Assembly: GCA_964479535.1 (NCBI GenBank)
Contig: CAYZMM010000001.1
Location: 186,001 to 250,000, forward strand
DNA from: S015-6 sp964479535
Lineage (GTDB): Bacteria; Desulfobacterota; DSWW01
Length of the DNA: 64,000 nt
Direction of reading: 5' to 3'
Of this stretch, positions 17,194 through 24,232 are shown in pieces. The translations under genes were made by a program, and so were the position numbers. Each line of letters begins with the position of its first letter. Positions within the stretch are counted from its first letter, which is position 1. A model generated the notes under the pieces. That model saw only the letters and a list, made by a program, of their open reading frames with translations, ran no database searches and had not been told where the DNA came from.

Positions 17194-18285
17194 TCAGTCC
17201 CCCTCTCCGGGAATGCACTCGATCCGGACCCGCTGGTCCTCTTCCTCACAGTAGAATCGGACGTTCAGGAAGTTCTGTATCACCCACATGTTCGTCCGCA
17301 TGTGCCGGGTCAGGAAAGGCACGCTCACACAGGAGCGGCCCCTGCTCAAGGCCATGTACGGAAGGATTTGATCACCGAGCCAGGGATCGAGCGCGGCACG
17401 GGTGTGATAGGTCCTGAGGAGCATCTCGACGGCCCGTTCCGCCACCTCTTCGGCCGGCCGCTTCGCCTGACCGAGTGCGCCTGCGCCCACGACGGAGTCT
17501 TCCATCCTGGCCCAGACCAGAAGGCCCGACCCCGTTGACAGGGAAGCGGCGTATTCCACATCGATTCTGGAAGGTATGTGCAGGAAGTCGGTGAGGCCTT
17601 TGACAGCGTGCCTTCTCTGTCGTTCGGCCACCTTTCTCTCCGCGAGCTGCGACGAGGCGTGGGACACGCCGCCGGAACCTGTGGTGTTCGTTGCAGCCGG
17701 GAGGCTGATGGGGGCGAGCAGTTCCGCCTGGGGGGGCTCGATGCGTGCCCGCACGATGCCTCCCCCCTTTGGGAAGTAACCTCTCCGCACGACGCGCAGA
17801 TGCACCCTGTAGCCCATATCCGCAAGAAGGACGAGCTTGACATGCTTGATATAGTCGCAGCTCGGCGCACTCGGCACGTCCGTCCCTCCCCTGACAAGGG
17901 CGGTCCACGTCCTTCCGGGTACCCCTAAACCTGCAAGAAGCAGAGACTGCAGGACCAGACCGATCGAGCCCGCCGTGCCCGTATCGACCTCGATCTCCGC
18001 AGCCCGCAGGGCACCGGGAGTGAAGATTACCTCCGTCTCGCCCGTCCTGAGACGGCTCGTCTGGGCGCTGCACAGGGAAGCCAGTCCCCGGAGAGCTGCG
18101 CAGTGCTGCGCCCGGAGCCCGGGGCGATTTCGGCGTGCCCTGATGTTCGAGATGCGGCAGGAGACCCCCGTGAGTGCAGAGAGCGCGCAGGCGGTCCGGA
18201 CGATCTGCCCTCCCCCCTCCCCATAGGACCCGTCAAGTTCGATCTGTCCTTCCTTGAAGCGAAGCCTGTCCGCCGGTACGTACAC
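17194..18285 (-). CDS. rtcA: RNA 3'-terminal phosphate cyclase
   Basis: A 363-residue RtcA-family enzyme converting an RNA 3'-phosphate to a 2',3'-cyclic phosphate through an adenylated His. Signatures are DGSYGEGGGQIVRTACALSALTG (start of the first repeat, about residues 18-40), RARRNRPGLRAQHCAAL, GTAGSIGLVLQSLL, and the C-terminal LTRHMRTNMWVIQNFL that holds the nucleophilic His. The start is probably GTG 18285 with GGAGG 4 bases upstream; an in-frame TTG at 18303 adds six residues and is also possible. The gene follows tRNA-Met and its terminator by about 40 bases and precedes the CCA-adding enzyme by 19. No RtcB ligase or RtcR regulator is seen in the window. Confidence 0.88.
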   Translation of the reverse strand: MYVPADRLRFKEGQIELDGSYGEGGGQIVRTACALSALTGVSCRISNIRARRNRPGLRAQHCAALRGLASLCSAQTSRLRTGETEVIFTPGALRAAEIEVDTGTAGSIGLVLQSLLLAGLGVPGRTWTALVRGGTDVPSAPSCDYIKHVKLVLLADMGYRVHLRVVRRGYFPKGGGIVRARIEPPQAELLAPISLPAATNTTGSGGVSHASSQLAERKVAERQRRHAVKGLTDFLHIPSRIDVEYAASLSTGSGLLVWARMEDSVVGAGALGQAKRPAEEVAERAVEMLLRTYHTRAALDPWLGDQILPYMALSRGRSCVSVPFLTRHMRTNMWVIQNFLNVRFYCEEEDQRVRIECIPGEGD

Positions 18286-18322
18286 GGAACCTCCGGTGTG
18301 CAAGTCCCCTTCGAGCCGTGGA

Positions 18323-18349
18323 GAAAAAAAAAGATCGCGGTTGCGATCT
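18323..18349 (-). terminator. Rho-independent terminator of tRNA-Met
   Basis: On the minus strand a 7-base stem (AGATCGC with its complement, AACC loop) is followed by a run of eight or nine T's. It lies 20-46 bases after the tRNA 3' end and about 40 bases before rtcA. Confidence 0.8.
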
Positions 18350-18368
18350 CTTCTTCTACGCCGGTTTG

Positions 18369-18445
18369 TGGTGGCGGTGCAGGGATTTGAACCCCGGACG
18401 CTGCGGATATGAGCCGCATGCTCTGACCAACTGAGCTACACCGCC
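18369..18445 (-). tRNA. tRNA-Met (CAT anticodon), CCA encoded
   Basis: A 77-base cloverleaf read on the minus strand: acceptor GGCGGTG paired with CACCGCC, D-arm AGCTCAGTTGGTCAGAGC, anticodon stem TGCGG/CCGCA with loop CTCATAT, T-loop TTCAAAT, discriminator A, then CCA. The first acceptor pair is G-C, so it is not the initiator. Elongator Met is the best call; tRNA-Ile2 (lysidine-modified CAT) cannot be excluded by eye. Confidence 0.88.
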
Positions 18446-18486
18446 AGAATCACGCTTCATGGAAACGAATTCGTGCTAAACATACA

Positions 18487-18515
18487 TAAATACCAGAAAA
18501 TCGGGAACATAGCAA
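18487..18515 (-). promoter_or_regulatory. Promoter of tRNA-Met
   Basis: TTGCTA and TATTTA with 17-base spacing on the minus strand. Transcription would start about 35 bases before the mature tRNA. Confidence 0.5.
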
Positions 18516-18521
18516 CTTGCC

Positions 18522-18551
18522 AGCCGCTTCCCCCTGTCGGGGGCGCCGGCT
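18522..18551 (-). terminator. Hairpin downstream of the LUD-domain gene
   Basis: A CCCCC/GGGGG stem with GACA loop extended by an AGCCG/CGGCT pair across a small internal loop. It lies 18 bases after the stop of the LUD gene. There is no T-run, so termination strength is uncertain. Confidence 0.35.
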
Positions 18552-18569
18552 CGATTGTTTCTCCCGCCG

Positions 18570-19211
18570 TCAATACCCGAGCTTCTCCCCGATCAGGACA
18601 ACCGTTATGTCGGTGAGCATGGGCCTCCGGTGGAGAATCAGCGTGGCCCTGCAGATACGGCCCGGGTCGTTGCAGTCCACACATCCTTTGCCCCGGGTGC
18701 AGGGCAGATCCATGTTCAGACTCCTGGCCCGCATGGGCGCGGCCACTTCCCGGATTCTTCGAAAGGCCGCGTGGAGGTCCGGTACGATCTTCTGGGTGCC
18801 TGCCAGAAGAAAGACCTTTTCCGGGCCGAAGGTCATGGCGGAGGTACGGTTGCCGATCCCGTCGCGGGCGAGCAACTCTCCCTTTTCGGTGAGGGCGTTC
18901 ACGCTGCTGAGCAGGACGTCACAGAGCAGTTGATCCTTGCGGACCTGAAGGGTGTCCTCAAAGGTGAGGGTTTCGTCCCAGTGATCGAGCAGAACCGCCT
19001 TCTTCTGTCGGAGACCCTCCACGAGGCCCATCTCCCGGACAGTCGAGGAACCTGCCAGCCCTACACGCGTCCCGGGCCGGATGGTGTCGAGGACGAACCC
19101 CTTCGCCTCTTCCGCGGTGGGAAAGTACTGGGCTAGGAATTCGTTCTTCTTGAGTGCTTTCAGGGTTTGCGAAACCCGGTCATGGGCCGTTTCCGTATGT
19201 TCAGTGGTCAC
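18570..19211 (-). CDS. LUD-domain protein (LutC/DUF162 family)
   Basis: A 213-residue LUD-domain protein with GTRVGLAGSSTVREMGLVEGL near residues 48-68 and DVLLSSVNALTEKGELLARDGIGNR in the middle. The C-terminus is cysteine-bearing (CTRGKGCVDCNDPGRIC). LUD proteins occur in lactate utilisation (LutC), but single small ones like this often stand alone with unknown roles. The start is GTG 19211 with a GAGG site 7 bases upstream; an in-frame TTG lies six bases earlier. It is the last gene of the yebC-ruv-meaB run, 28 bases after meaB. No LutA or LutB partner is present, so lactate oxidation should not be assumed. Confidence 0.78.
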   Translation of the reverse strand: MTTEHTETAHDRVSQTLKALKKNEFLAQYFPTAEEAKGFVLDTIRPGTRVGLAGSSTVREMGLVEGLRQKKAVLLDHWDETLTFEDTLQVRKDQLLCDVLLSSVNALTEKGELLARDGIGNRTSAMTFGPEKVFLLAGTQKIVPDLHAAFRRIREVAAPMRARSLNMDLPCTRGKGCVDCNDPGRICRATLILHRRPMLTDITVVLIGEKLGY

Positions 19212-19239
19212 CGTCAAGCCTCGTCTTTCCTTCTTCTCA

Positions 19240-20268
19240 TCACATGTTTTCGATGGGACCGAAGATCTTCCGGGCGAACTCGTCGTCCTGATAAAAGGCC
19301 TTCGCGATCCGATAGGGATTTGCATCCTCCTCCTGAATCTGCTGCAGGAAGTCCCGGAACCGTTCGTCCTCTCGTGCAAGAATCTCCACCTTCTTTGCGA
19401 ATCGATGGCGGAGAATCTCCAGGAAATGGCGTCGTCGGATCTTCGCCTTCCGTTCCGCCTCGCTCGTCTCCTTCGACAGGAACTCCCTGTGCCTGTTCAA
19501 CTCCTCATGGACCTCATCGACGCCCTGGTCCTGGTTCGCCTGGGTCAGCAGGACCGGGATCTTCCATTCCCTTTCCCTGCTCTCGTTCAACTCGACCATG
19601 CCCTTCAGATCGGAGACCATTTTGTCGGCCCCCTCCCGGTCCGCCTTGTTCACGATGAAGATGTCGGCGATCTCCATGAGGCCCGCCTTCATGGTCTGCA
19701 CCGTATCCCCGGACTCGGGCACCAGGACAACGAGGGTCGTATCCGCGATGTCGACGATGTCCAGCTCGGTCTGGCCCACCCCCACGGTCTCGATGATGAC
19801 CACGTCCATCCCGAAGGCGTCAAAGAGCCTCAGGACCTCGCCCGTCGCCCTGGAAAGGCCGCCTCCCGTTCCGCGGGTGCCCAGGCTGCGGATGAACACC
19901 CCCTCATCCAGGGCATGGCTCTGCATCCGGATCCGGTCGCCGAGAACCGCGCCGCCCGAGAAAGGGCTCGAGGGGTCCACGGCGATCACTCCGACCCGCT
20001 TCTCCCGGGCCCGAAGGCGGGCGATCAGCTTGTCCACAAGGGTGCTCTTCCCGGCTCCGGGAGGACCGGTCACTCCGAAGGAATAGCATCTGCCGGTCTT
20101 CGAATAGATCTGCTCCATGATTTCCTGGACGAAGAGGGCATCGTTCTCTACAGAAGTGACCAGCTTCGCCAGGGCCAGCTTCTCGCCGGCAAGCATACGG
20201 TCGAGTAGAGCCGAATGCCCCGGATCGTGTGTCTGGGTCTTGCGTCCGTCTTTGTCTGCGTCTTGCAT
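19240..20268 (-). CDS. meaB: GTPase MeaB/ArgK, methylmalonyl-CoA mutase chaperone
   Basis: A 342-residue G3E-family GTPase. The P-loop reads GVTGPPGAGKSTL (about residues 56-68), followed by VIAVDPSSPFSGGAVLGDRIRM, the switch IIETVGVGQTELDI and the base-recognition NKADREGAD. The C-terminal helices match the MeaB dimerisation arm. The protein loads and protects B12-dependent acyl-CoA mutases. The ATG at 20268 follows GGAGG with 5-base spacing; upstream open frame is not coding. The mutase itself is not in the window. The presence of MeaB implies a propionate or methylmalonyl-CoA or similar mutase pathway elsewhere in the genome. Confidence 0.92.
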   Translation of the reverse strand: MQDADKDGRKTQTHDPGHSALLDRMLAGEKLALAKLVTSVENDALFVQEIMEQIYSKTGRCYSFGVTGPPGAGKSTLVDKLIARLRAREKRVGVIAVDPSSPFSGGAVLGDRIRMQSHALDEGVFIRSLGTRGTGGGLSRATGEVLRLFDAFGMDVVIIETVGVGQTELDIVDIADTTLVVLVPESGDTVQTMKAGLMEIADIFIVNKADREGADKMVSDLKGMVELNESREREWKIPVLLTQANQDQGVDEVHEELNRHREFLSKETSEAERKAKIRRRHFLEILRHRFAKKVEILAREDERFRDFLQQIQEEDANPYRIAKAFYQDDEFARKIFGPIENM

Positions 20269-20296
20269 CAGGGCCTCCAGCAATGGCGCCACCGTA

Positions 20297-20956
20297 TCAG
20301 AGGGCAGGCTCCAGAACCACGATCTCCGTCTCATCCGGCAGCGAGTCCTTGTCGATCTCGACGGTGGAATCCCCGACCTTCCTGACCGCGGACTTCCCCT
20401 CCAGATAGGCGCCCACCTCCTCGATCGGAAAGGCGCACTTGGGCGTCTTGTAGTGCATCGGGATGACGACGCGGGGCTTGAGCTGATCCGCAACCCGGGA
20501 GGCCTCTGCCGGGCCGACCGTGAAGGTGCCCCCGACGGGGATGAGCATCACATCGGGGCGGCCGATTTCTGCGACCTGCTCGTTCGACAGCACGTGGCCC
20601 AGATCCCCCATGTGGCAGACCAGCATGCCGTCCACCTTGAGGCAGAACACGAAGTTCTCTCCCCTCTCCTTGCCACCGCTCTCATCGTGAAAGGTGTGCA
20701 CCCGCTTGATTTCGATACCCTTCACCGTGTCCCGGCCGGGACCCTTGGTGATCACCGGGTCTCCCTTCACGGTGCTCGTGTAGTTGTGATCCTCATGCTG
20801 GTCGTGGCTGACGGTGACGATGTCCGCCTCCGTATCGATGGGTCCGTAACCGAGTGCGCCTCCGTACGATCCCGACTCGTACGGATCCATCACGATGCGG
20901 ACGCCGTCCCTTGTCTCCAGCAGGAAGGCTGCGTGTCCCAACCATTGAATCTTCAT
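20297..20956 (-). CDS. MBL-fold metallo-hydrolase (UlaG-like)
   Basis: A 219-residue metallo-beta-lactamase fold protein. Metal ligands appear in VSHDQHEDH (HxxHxDH), HMGDLGHVLS and VIPMHYKTP. Its opening WLGHAAFLLET is typical of the small UlaG/UPF0173 hydrolase branch. The substrate is unknown; relatives hydrolyse lactones or other small metabolites. The ATG follows GAGGAG. It sits between ruvB and meaB in one probable transcript, 63 and 28 bases from its neighbours. No signal peptide is seen, so it is cytoplasmic. Confidence 0.82.
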   Translation of the reverse strand: MKIQWLGHAAFLLETRDGVRIVMDPYESGSYGGALGYGPIDTEADIVTVSHDQHEDHNYTSTVKGDPVITKGPGRDTVKGIEIKRVHTFHDESGGKERGENFVFCLKVDGMLVCHMGDLGHVLSNEQVAEIGRPDVMLIPVGGTFTVGPAEASRVADQLKPRVVIPMHYKTPKCAFPIEEVGAYLEGKSAVRKVGDSTVEIDKDSLPDETEIVVLEPAL

Positions 20957-21019
20957 TCCTGTTCTCCTCTGTTCGGTTCCCTGTCCGTGACCCTGCCCGA
21001 AGAAGGGTCGGCCCTCTTG

Positions 21020-22048
21020 CTAGAACAGCTCCCCCTGTTTGTGCTGAGGCACCGGGATCTGGAAATACGCGAAGGCATGGCGCGTGGCGACCCTGCCCTG
21101 CTTCGTCCTTCCCAGGAACCCCTGCTGAATCAGGTACGGTTCGTGGACATCCTCGATGGTGTCGGGAGACTCGTTCACCGCTGCGGAAAGGGTGTCGATG
21201 CCTACGGGGCCCCCCTGGAACCCCTCGATGATGGTGAGCATGATCTTCCGATCCATCTTGTCGAGTCCCTGGCCGTCCACCTCCAGGAGCCGAAGCGCCA
21301 GGGATGCGGTGTTCGCATCGATTTTGCCCTCGCCCCTCTCCTGGGCGTAGTCCCGCACCCGGCGGAGCAGACGGTTCGCTACCCTCGGGGTTCCCCGCGA
21401 CCGACGGCCGATCTCGAGGATTCCTTCTTCGGTGTACGGTACATCCAGGAGTCGGGCGGAACGGGCAAGGATGGTCTGAAGATCCTCCGGCGTGTAGAAA
21501 TCCAGGCGATCGATCACGCCGAACCGGGTGCGAAGAGGTGAAGTGAGAAGTCCCGCCCGTGTGGTGGCGCCGACGAGTGTGAACCGGGGGATGTCGAGCT
21601 TGATGGCCCGGGCGCTCGGCCCCTGGCCGATGATGATGTCGAGCTGATAGTCCTCCATGGCAGGATACAGAACCTCTTCGACGGCCCGGGGCAGCCGGTG
21701 GATTTCATCGATGAACAGGACGTCGTTCGGCCCGAGGTTGGTCAGGATGGCTGCCAGGTCCCCCTGCCTCTCCACGGCAGGGCCCGAGGTGGTGTGTATC
21801 TGTACGCCGAGTTCTCTTGCCAGAATATACGCGAGAGTCGTCTTGCCGAGTCCAGGCGGGCCGTACACCAGCACGTGATCGAGGGATTCGTTCCGCCGCC
21901 TTGCCGCATCGACGAAGATGCGCAGCTTCTCCTTCAGGGAATCCTGGCCGACGAACTCCCGAAGCAGAGACGGCCTCAGGTTGACCTCGGCAAAGTCCTC
22001 CTCCCGGCGTTCGGGGCTGACCGGGCTGTTGTCTGCGTCCTGTGCCAT
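21020..22048 (-). CDS. ruvB: Holliday junction branch migration helicase RuvB
   Basis: A 342-residue AAA+ motor. It has REFVGQDSLKEKL, Walker A YGPPGLGKTTLA, Walker B VLFIDEIHRL, sensor region TLVGATTRAGLL and the C-terminal winged helix with QGFLGRTKQGRVAT. It drives branch migration with RuvA. ATG 22048 is chosen; an in-frame TTG at 22081, overlapping the ruvA stop and with AGGAG close upstream, would add 11 residues and is a real alternative. The gene order ruvC-ruvA-ruvB behind yebC is the common one. Confidence 0.95.
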   Translation of the reverse strand: MAQDADNSPVSPERREEDFAEVNLRPSLLREFVGQDSLKEKLRIFVDAARRRNESLDHVLVYGPPGLGKTTLAYILARELGVQIHTTSGPAVERQGDLAAILTNLGPNDVLFIDEIHRLPRAVEEVLYPAMEDYQLDIIIGQGPSARAIKLDIPRFTLVGATTRAGLLTSPLRTRFGVIDRLDFYTPEDLQTILARSARLLDVPYTEEGILEIGRRSRGTPRVANRLLRRVRDYAQERGEGKIDANTASLALRLLEVDGQGLDKMDRKIMLTIIEGFQGGPVGIDTLSAAVNESPDTIEDVHEPYLIQQGFLGRTKQGRVATRHAFAYFQIPVPQHKQGELF

Positions 22049-22077
22049 GACGGTTTCGTCACCCTGTGCGCGTATCG

Positions 22078-22692
22078 TCAAGTCTCCTGAACAAGCTCGC
22101 GAAGGCTCGCCTTGAGCAGACCCTCCAGGTTCACCTCTTCCGGGTCCGAGTGTTTCCGGAGCGCCCTTTCCATCGCCTTTTCCGATTCCTTTCGTTTATA
22201 CCCGAGATTCAACAGGGCCGACAAGACCTCCAGGTAGAGTTCCTTCTGCTTCGGGGGCAGAGGTTCTGCCTGGGCGATGGCCCAGTCCCGGGGCGGGATC
22301 CGGTCTTTCAGTTCCACCACGATTCGTTCCGCCATCTTCTTTCCCACTCCGGGGATTCGTTGAAGCCGCTGCGTATCCTTGCCGACGATCGCCGCCAGCA
22401 GTTCCTGGGCCGGCAGTCCGGAAAGGATGTTCACGGCCAGTCGGGGGCCGATCCCGTTCACGGTCGTGAGGAAACGAAAGGCGTCCTTCTCCTCCTGGTG
22501 GAGGAAGCCGACCAGAAGGATCTGGCTCTCCCGAATGTGCGTGTGGATCATGAGCTGGACGTGAGAGCCAGCATCCGGAAGCTCGTAGAGGGTCTGCACG
22601 GGAACGAGCACCTCATAGCCGACGCCGTTCGCCTCGATGACGACCCCTTCCGGTGACTTTTTGAGCAGCAAACCCTTCAAGCTGGCGATCAA
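22078..22692 (-). CDS. ruvA: Holliday junction branch migration protein RuvA
   Basis: A 204-residue RuvA. The N-terminal OB-fold starts MIASLKGLLLKKSPEG. Two helix-hairpin-helix motifs are visible (FLTTVNGIGPRLAVNILSGL and LQRIPGVGKKMAERIVVEL, near residues 75 and 110), followed by the C-terminal RuvB-binding domain (ALLNLGYKRKESEKAM). The start codon is TTG with AAGGA 6 bases upstream. It is 33 bases after ruvC and directly joined to ruvB. Confidence 0.95.
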   Translation of the reverse strand: MIASLKGLLLKKSPEGVVIEANGVGYEVLVPVQTLYELPDAGSHVQLMIHTHIRESQILLVGFLHQEEKDAFRFLTTVNGIGPRLAVNILSGLPAQELLAAIVGKDTQRLQRIPGVGKKMAERIVVELKDRIPPRDWAIAQAEPLPPKQKELYLEVLSALLNLGYKRKESEKAMERALRKHSDPEEVNLEGLLKASLRELVQET

Positions 22693-22725
22693 GAGAAGTC
22701 CTTCACGAGCTGTTCCGATGATTTG

Positions 22726-23256
22726 TCAAACCCACGGGTCCGTTCCTTCCACCCCACGGGGCAGGCCCGCCTTCCTTGCATCGAGGGTCCGAAAGGAGTG
22801 GGCGTGGCAGATGCAGACGGCCAGCGCGTCGGCGGCGTGTGAAGCGAGCCTCGCGTCGATTCGAAGCAGCGCCTTGACCATCTCACAGACCTGCTGCTTC
22901 CCCGCCTGCCCGTAGCGGCACACCGCTTTCTTGATTTCCGTGGCCGCATACTCGTAGACCGGGATGTCGAGCAGGGCCGCCGAGAGCAAGGCGACCCCTC
23001 TGGCCTGGCCCAGGAGAAGGGCCGAACGGGCGTTTCGGGCGAAGAACACCTGCTCCACGGCCATGTGCTGGGGACGGAACTCCCGAAACACCCCTTCCAG
23101 ATCCCGGTGGATCTTGGAGAGCCTCTCCACGAACGGGGCTTTCGATGCGGTGCTGATCGACCCGTTCGCCACGTGCACGAGTCGGCCCCTCGTGTCCGTG
23201 TCGACGATGCCGTACCCGGTATGGGAAAGACCCGGATCGATACCCACCACCCGCAT
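22726..23256 (-). CDS. ruvC: Crossover junction endodeoxyribonuclease RuvC
   Basis: A 176-residue resolvase. Catalytic acidic residues lie in VVGIDPGLSHTGYG (Asp at residue 7), AVEQVFFARN (Glu) and the C-terminal HAADALAVCICH block. The ATG at 23256 follows AAGGAGA; the open frame extends upstream but without protein homology. It cleaves Holliday junctions extended by RuvAB. It is downstream of yebC by 116 bases and leads the ruvCAB unit. Confidence 0.94.
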   Translation of the reverse strand: MRVVGIDPGLSHTGYGIVDTDTRGRLVHVANGSISTASKAPFVERLSKIHRDLEGVFREFRPQHMAVEQVFFARNARSALLLGQARGVALLSAALLDIPVYEYAATEIKKAVCRYGQAGKQQVCEMVKALLRIDARLASHAADALAVCICHAHSFRTLDARKAGLPRGVEGTDPWV

Positions 23257-23372
23257 GGTCCGTCTCCTTTCGAGCAGGGGTCCGCCTTCTACGGAACGGT
23301 CTTTCATCGGGAAGGGAACCGGCAAAGGGGAATGCTGCAGGGAGGGGGGCCGGCACGGGTCCTGCCCGCCCG

Positions 23373-24122
23373 TCACAGGCTTTCCATGACCTCCTTCGGA
23401 ATGTCGAAGTTGGAGTAGACATGCTGAACGTCGTCGTTGTCTTCCAGCGCGTCCATCAGCCGGAGAGTCTGTTCAGCCTCCTTCCCCTCGAGTCGTACCG
23501 TATTCTTCGGGATCATGGTGATGTCTGCGCTCTGAAAGGCAAACCCTTTCTCGGTCAAGGCCTCTTTGACCGCCTGGAATGCCTCCACGGAGCAGTAGAC
23601 CTCGAACTGCTTGTCCTCGGTGTCCTCGACGATATCATCTGCGCCCGCTTCCAGGGCGATGTCCATCAGCGTCTCTTCATCCACGCCCTCGGCCGGAACG
23701 CTGATGTAGCCCTTCTTCTCGAAGATCCACGCGACGCACCCGTTCTCGCCGAGATTCCCGTTCTGCTTACTGAAGATGTGGCGCACCTCTGCAGTGCAAC
23801 GGTTCTTGTTGTCCGTCATGACCTCCACGAGAATGGCCGTGCCTCCCGGGCCGTATCCCTCGTAGGTATATTCGTCGTACCGCACGCCCTCCAGTTCACC
23901 GGTTCCCTTCTTGATGGCCCGGTCGATGTTGTCGGCAGGCATGTTCTCCGCCTTCGCCCGGTCGATGGCTGTCCGCAGTCGAGGGTTCATGGCCGGGTCC
24001 CCTCCGCCGGCCCGGGCGCTCACCGTGAGTTCCCGGATCAGCTTGGTGAACGCCTTTCCCCTCTTGGCGTCTTCCCTCGCCTTCTTGTGCCGAATACTGT
24101 GCCATTTCGAGTGTCCGGACAT
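23373..24122 (-). CDS. yebC: YebC/PmpR family translation or transcription factor
   Basis: A 249-residue YebC protein with all family blocks: MSGHSKWHSIRHKK at the start, KGTGELEGVRYDEYTYEGYGPGG, the NKNRTA-like NKNRCTAEVRHIFSK, and a C-terminal DNDDVQHVYSNFDIP. YebC proteins have been described as DNA-binding regulators and, more recently, as helping ribosomes through proline stretches. The ATG follows GGAGGAG. It leads the ruvCAB block, as in many bacteria. Confidence 0.95.
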   Translation of the reverse strand: MSGHSKWHSIRHKKAREDAKRGKAFTKLIRELTVSARAGGGDPAMNPRLRTAIDRAKAENMPADNIDRAIKKGTGELEGVRYDEYTYEGYGPGGTAILVEVMTDNKNRCTAEVRHIFSKQNGNLGENGCVAWIFEKKGYISVPAEGVDEETLMDIALEAGADDIVEDTEDKQFEVYCSVEAFQAVKEALTEKGFAFQSADITMIPKNTVRLEGKEAEQTLRLMDALEDNDDVQHVYSNFDIPKEVMESL

Positions 24123-24195
24123 CGGCGCTCCTCCTCGCCTTGAAGCCCTTACGGCCTATTGCTTCTTTTCCCGGAACCGGATTCGTTCCATCGAT

Positions 24196-24225
24196 ATATT
24201 AGATCATCGGCCAGCACGAAAGCAA
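24196..24225 (-). promoter_or_regulatory. Candidate promoter of the yebC-ruv-meaB operon
   Basis: TTGCTT and TAATAT with 18-base spacing on the minus strand, about 75 bases upstream of yebC and immediately after the hyuB stop. Confidence 0.4.
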
Positions 24226-24232
24226 GCTCGCC

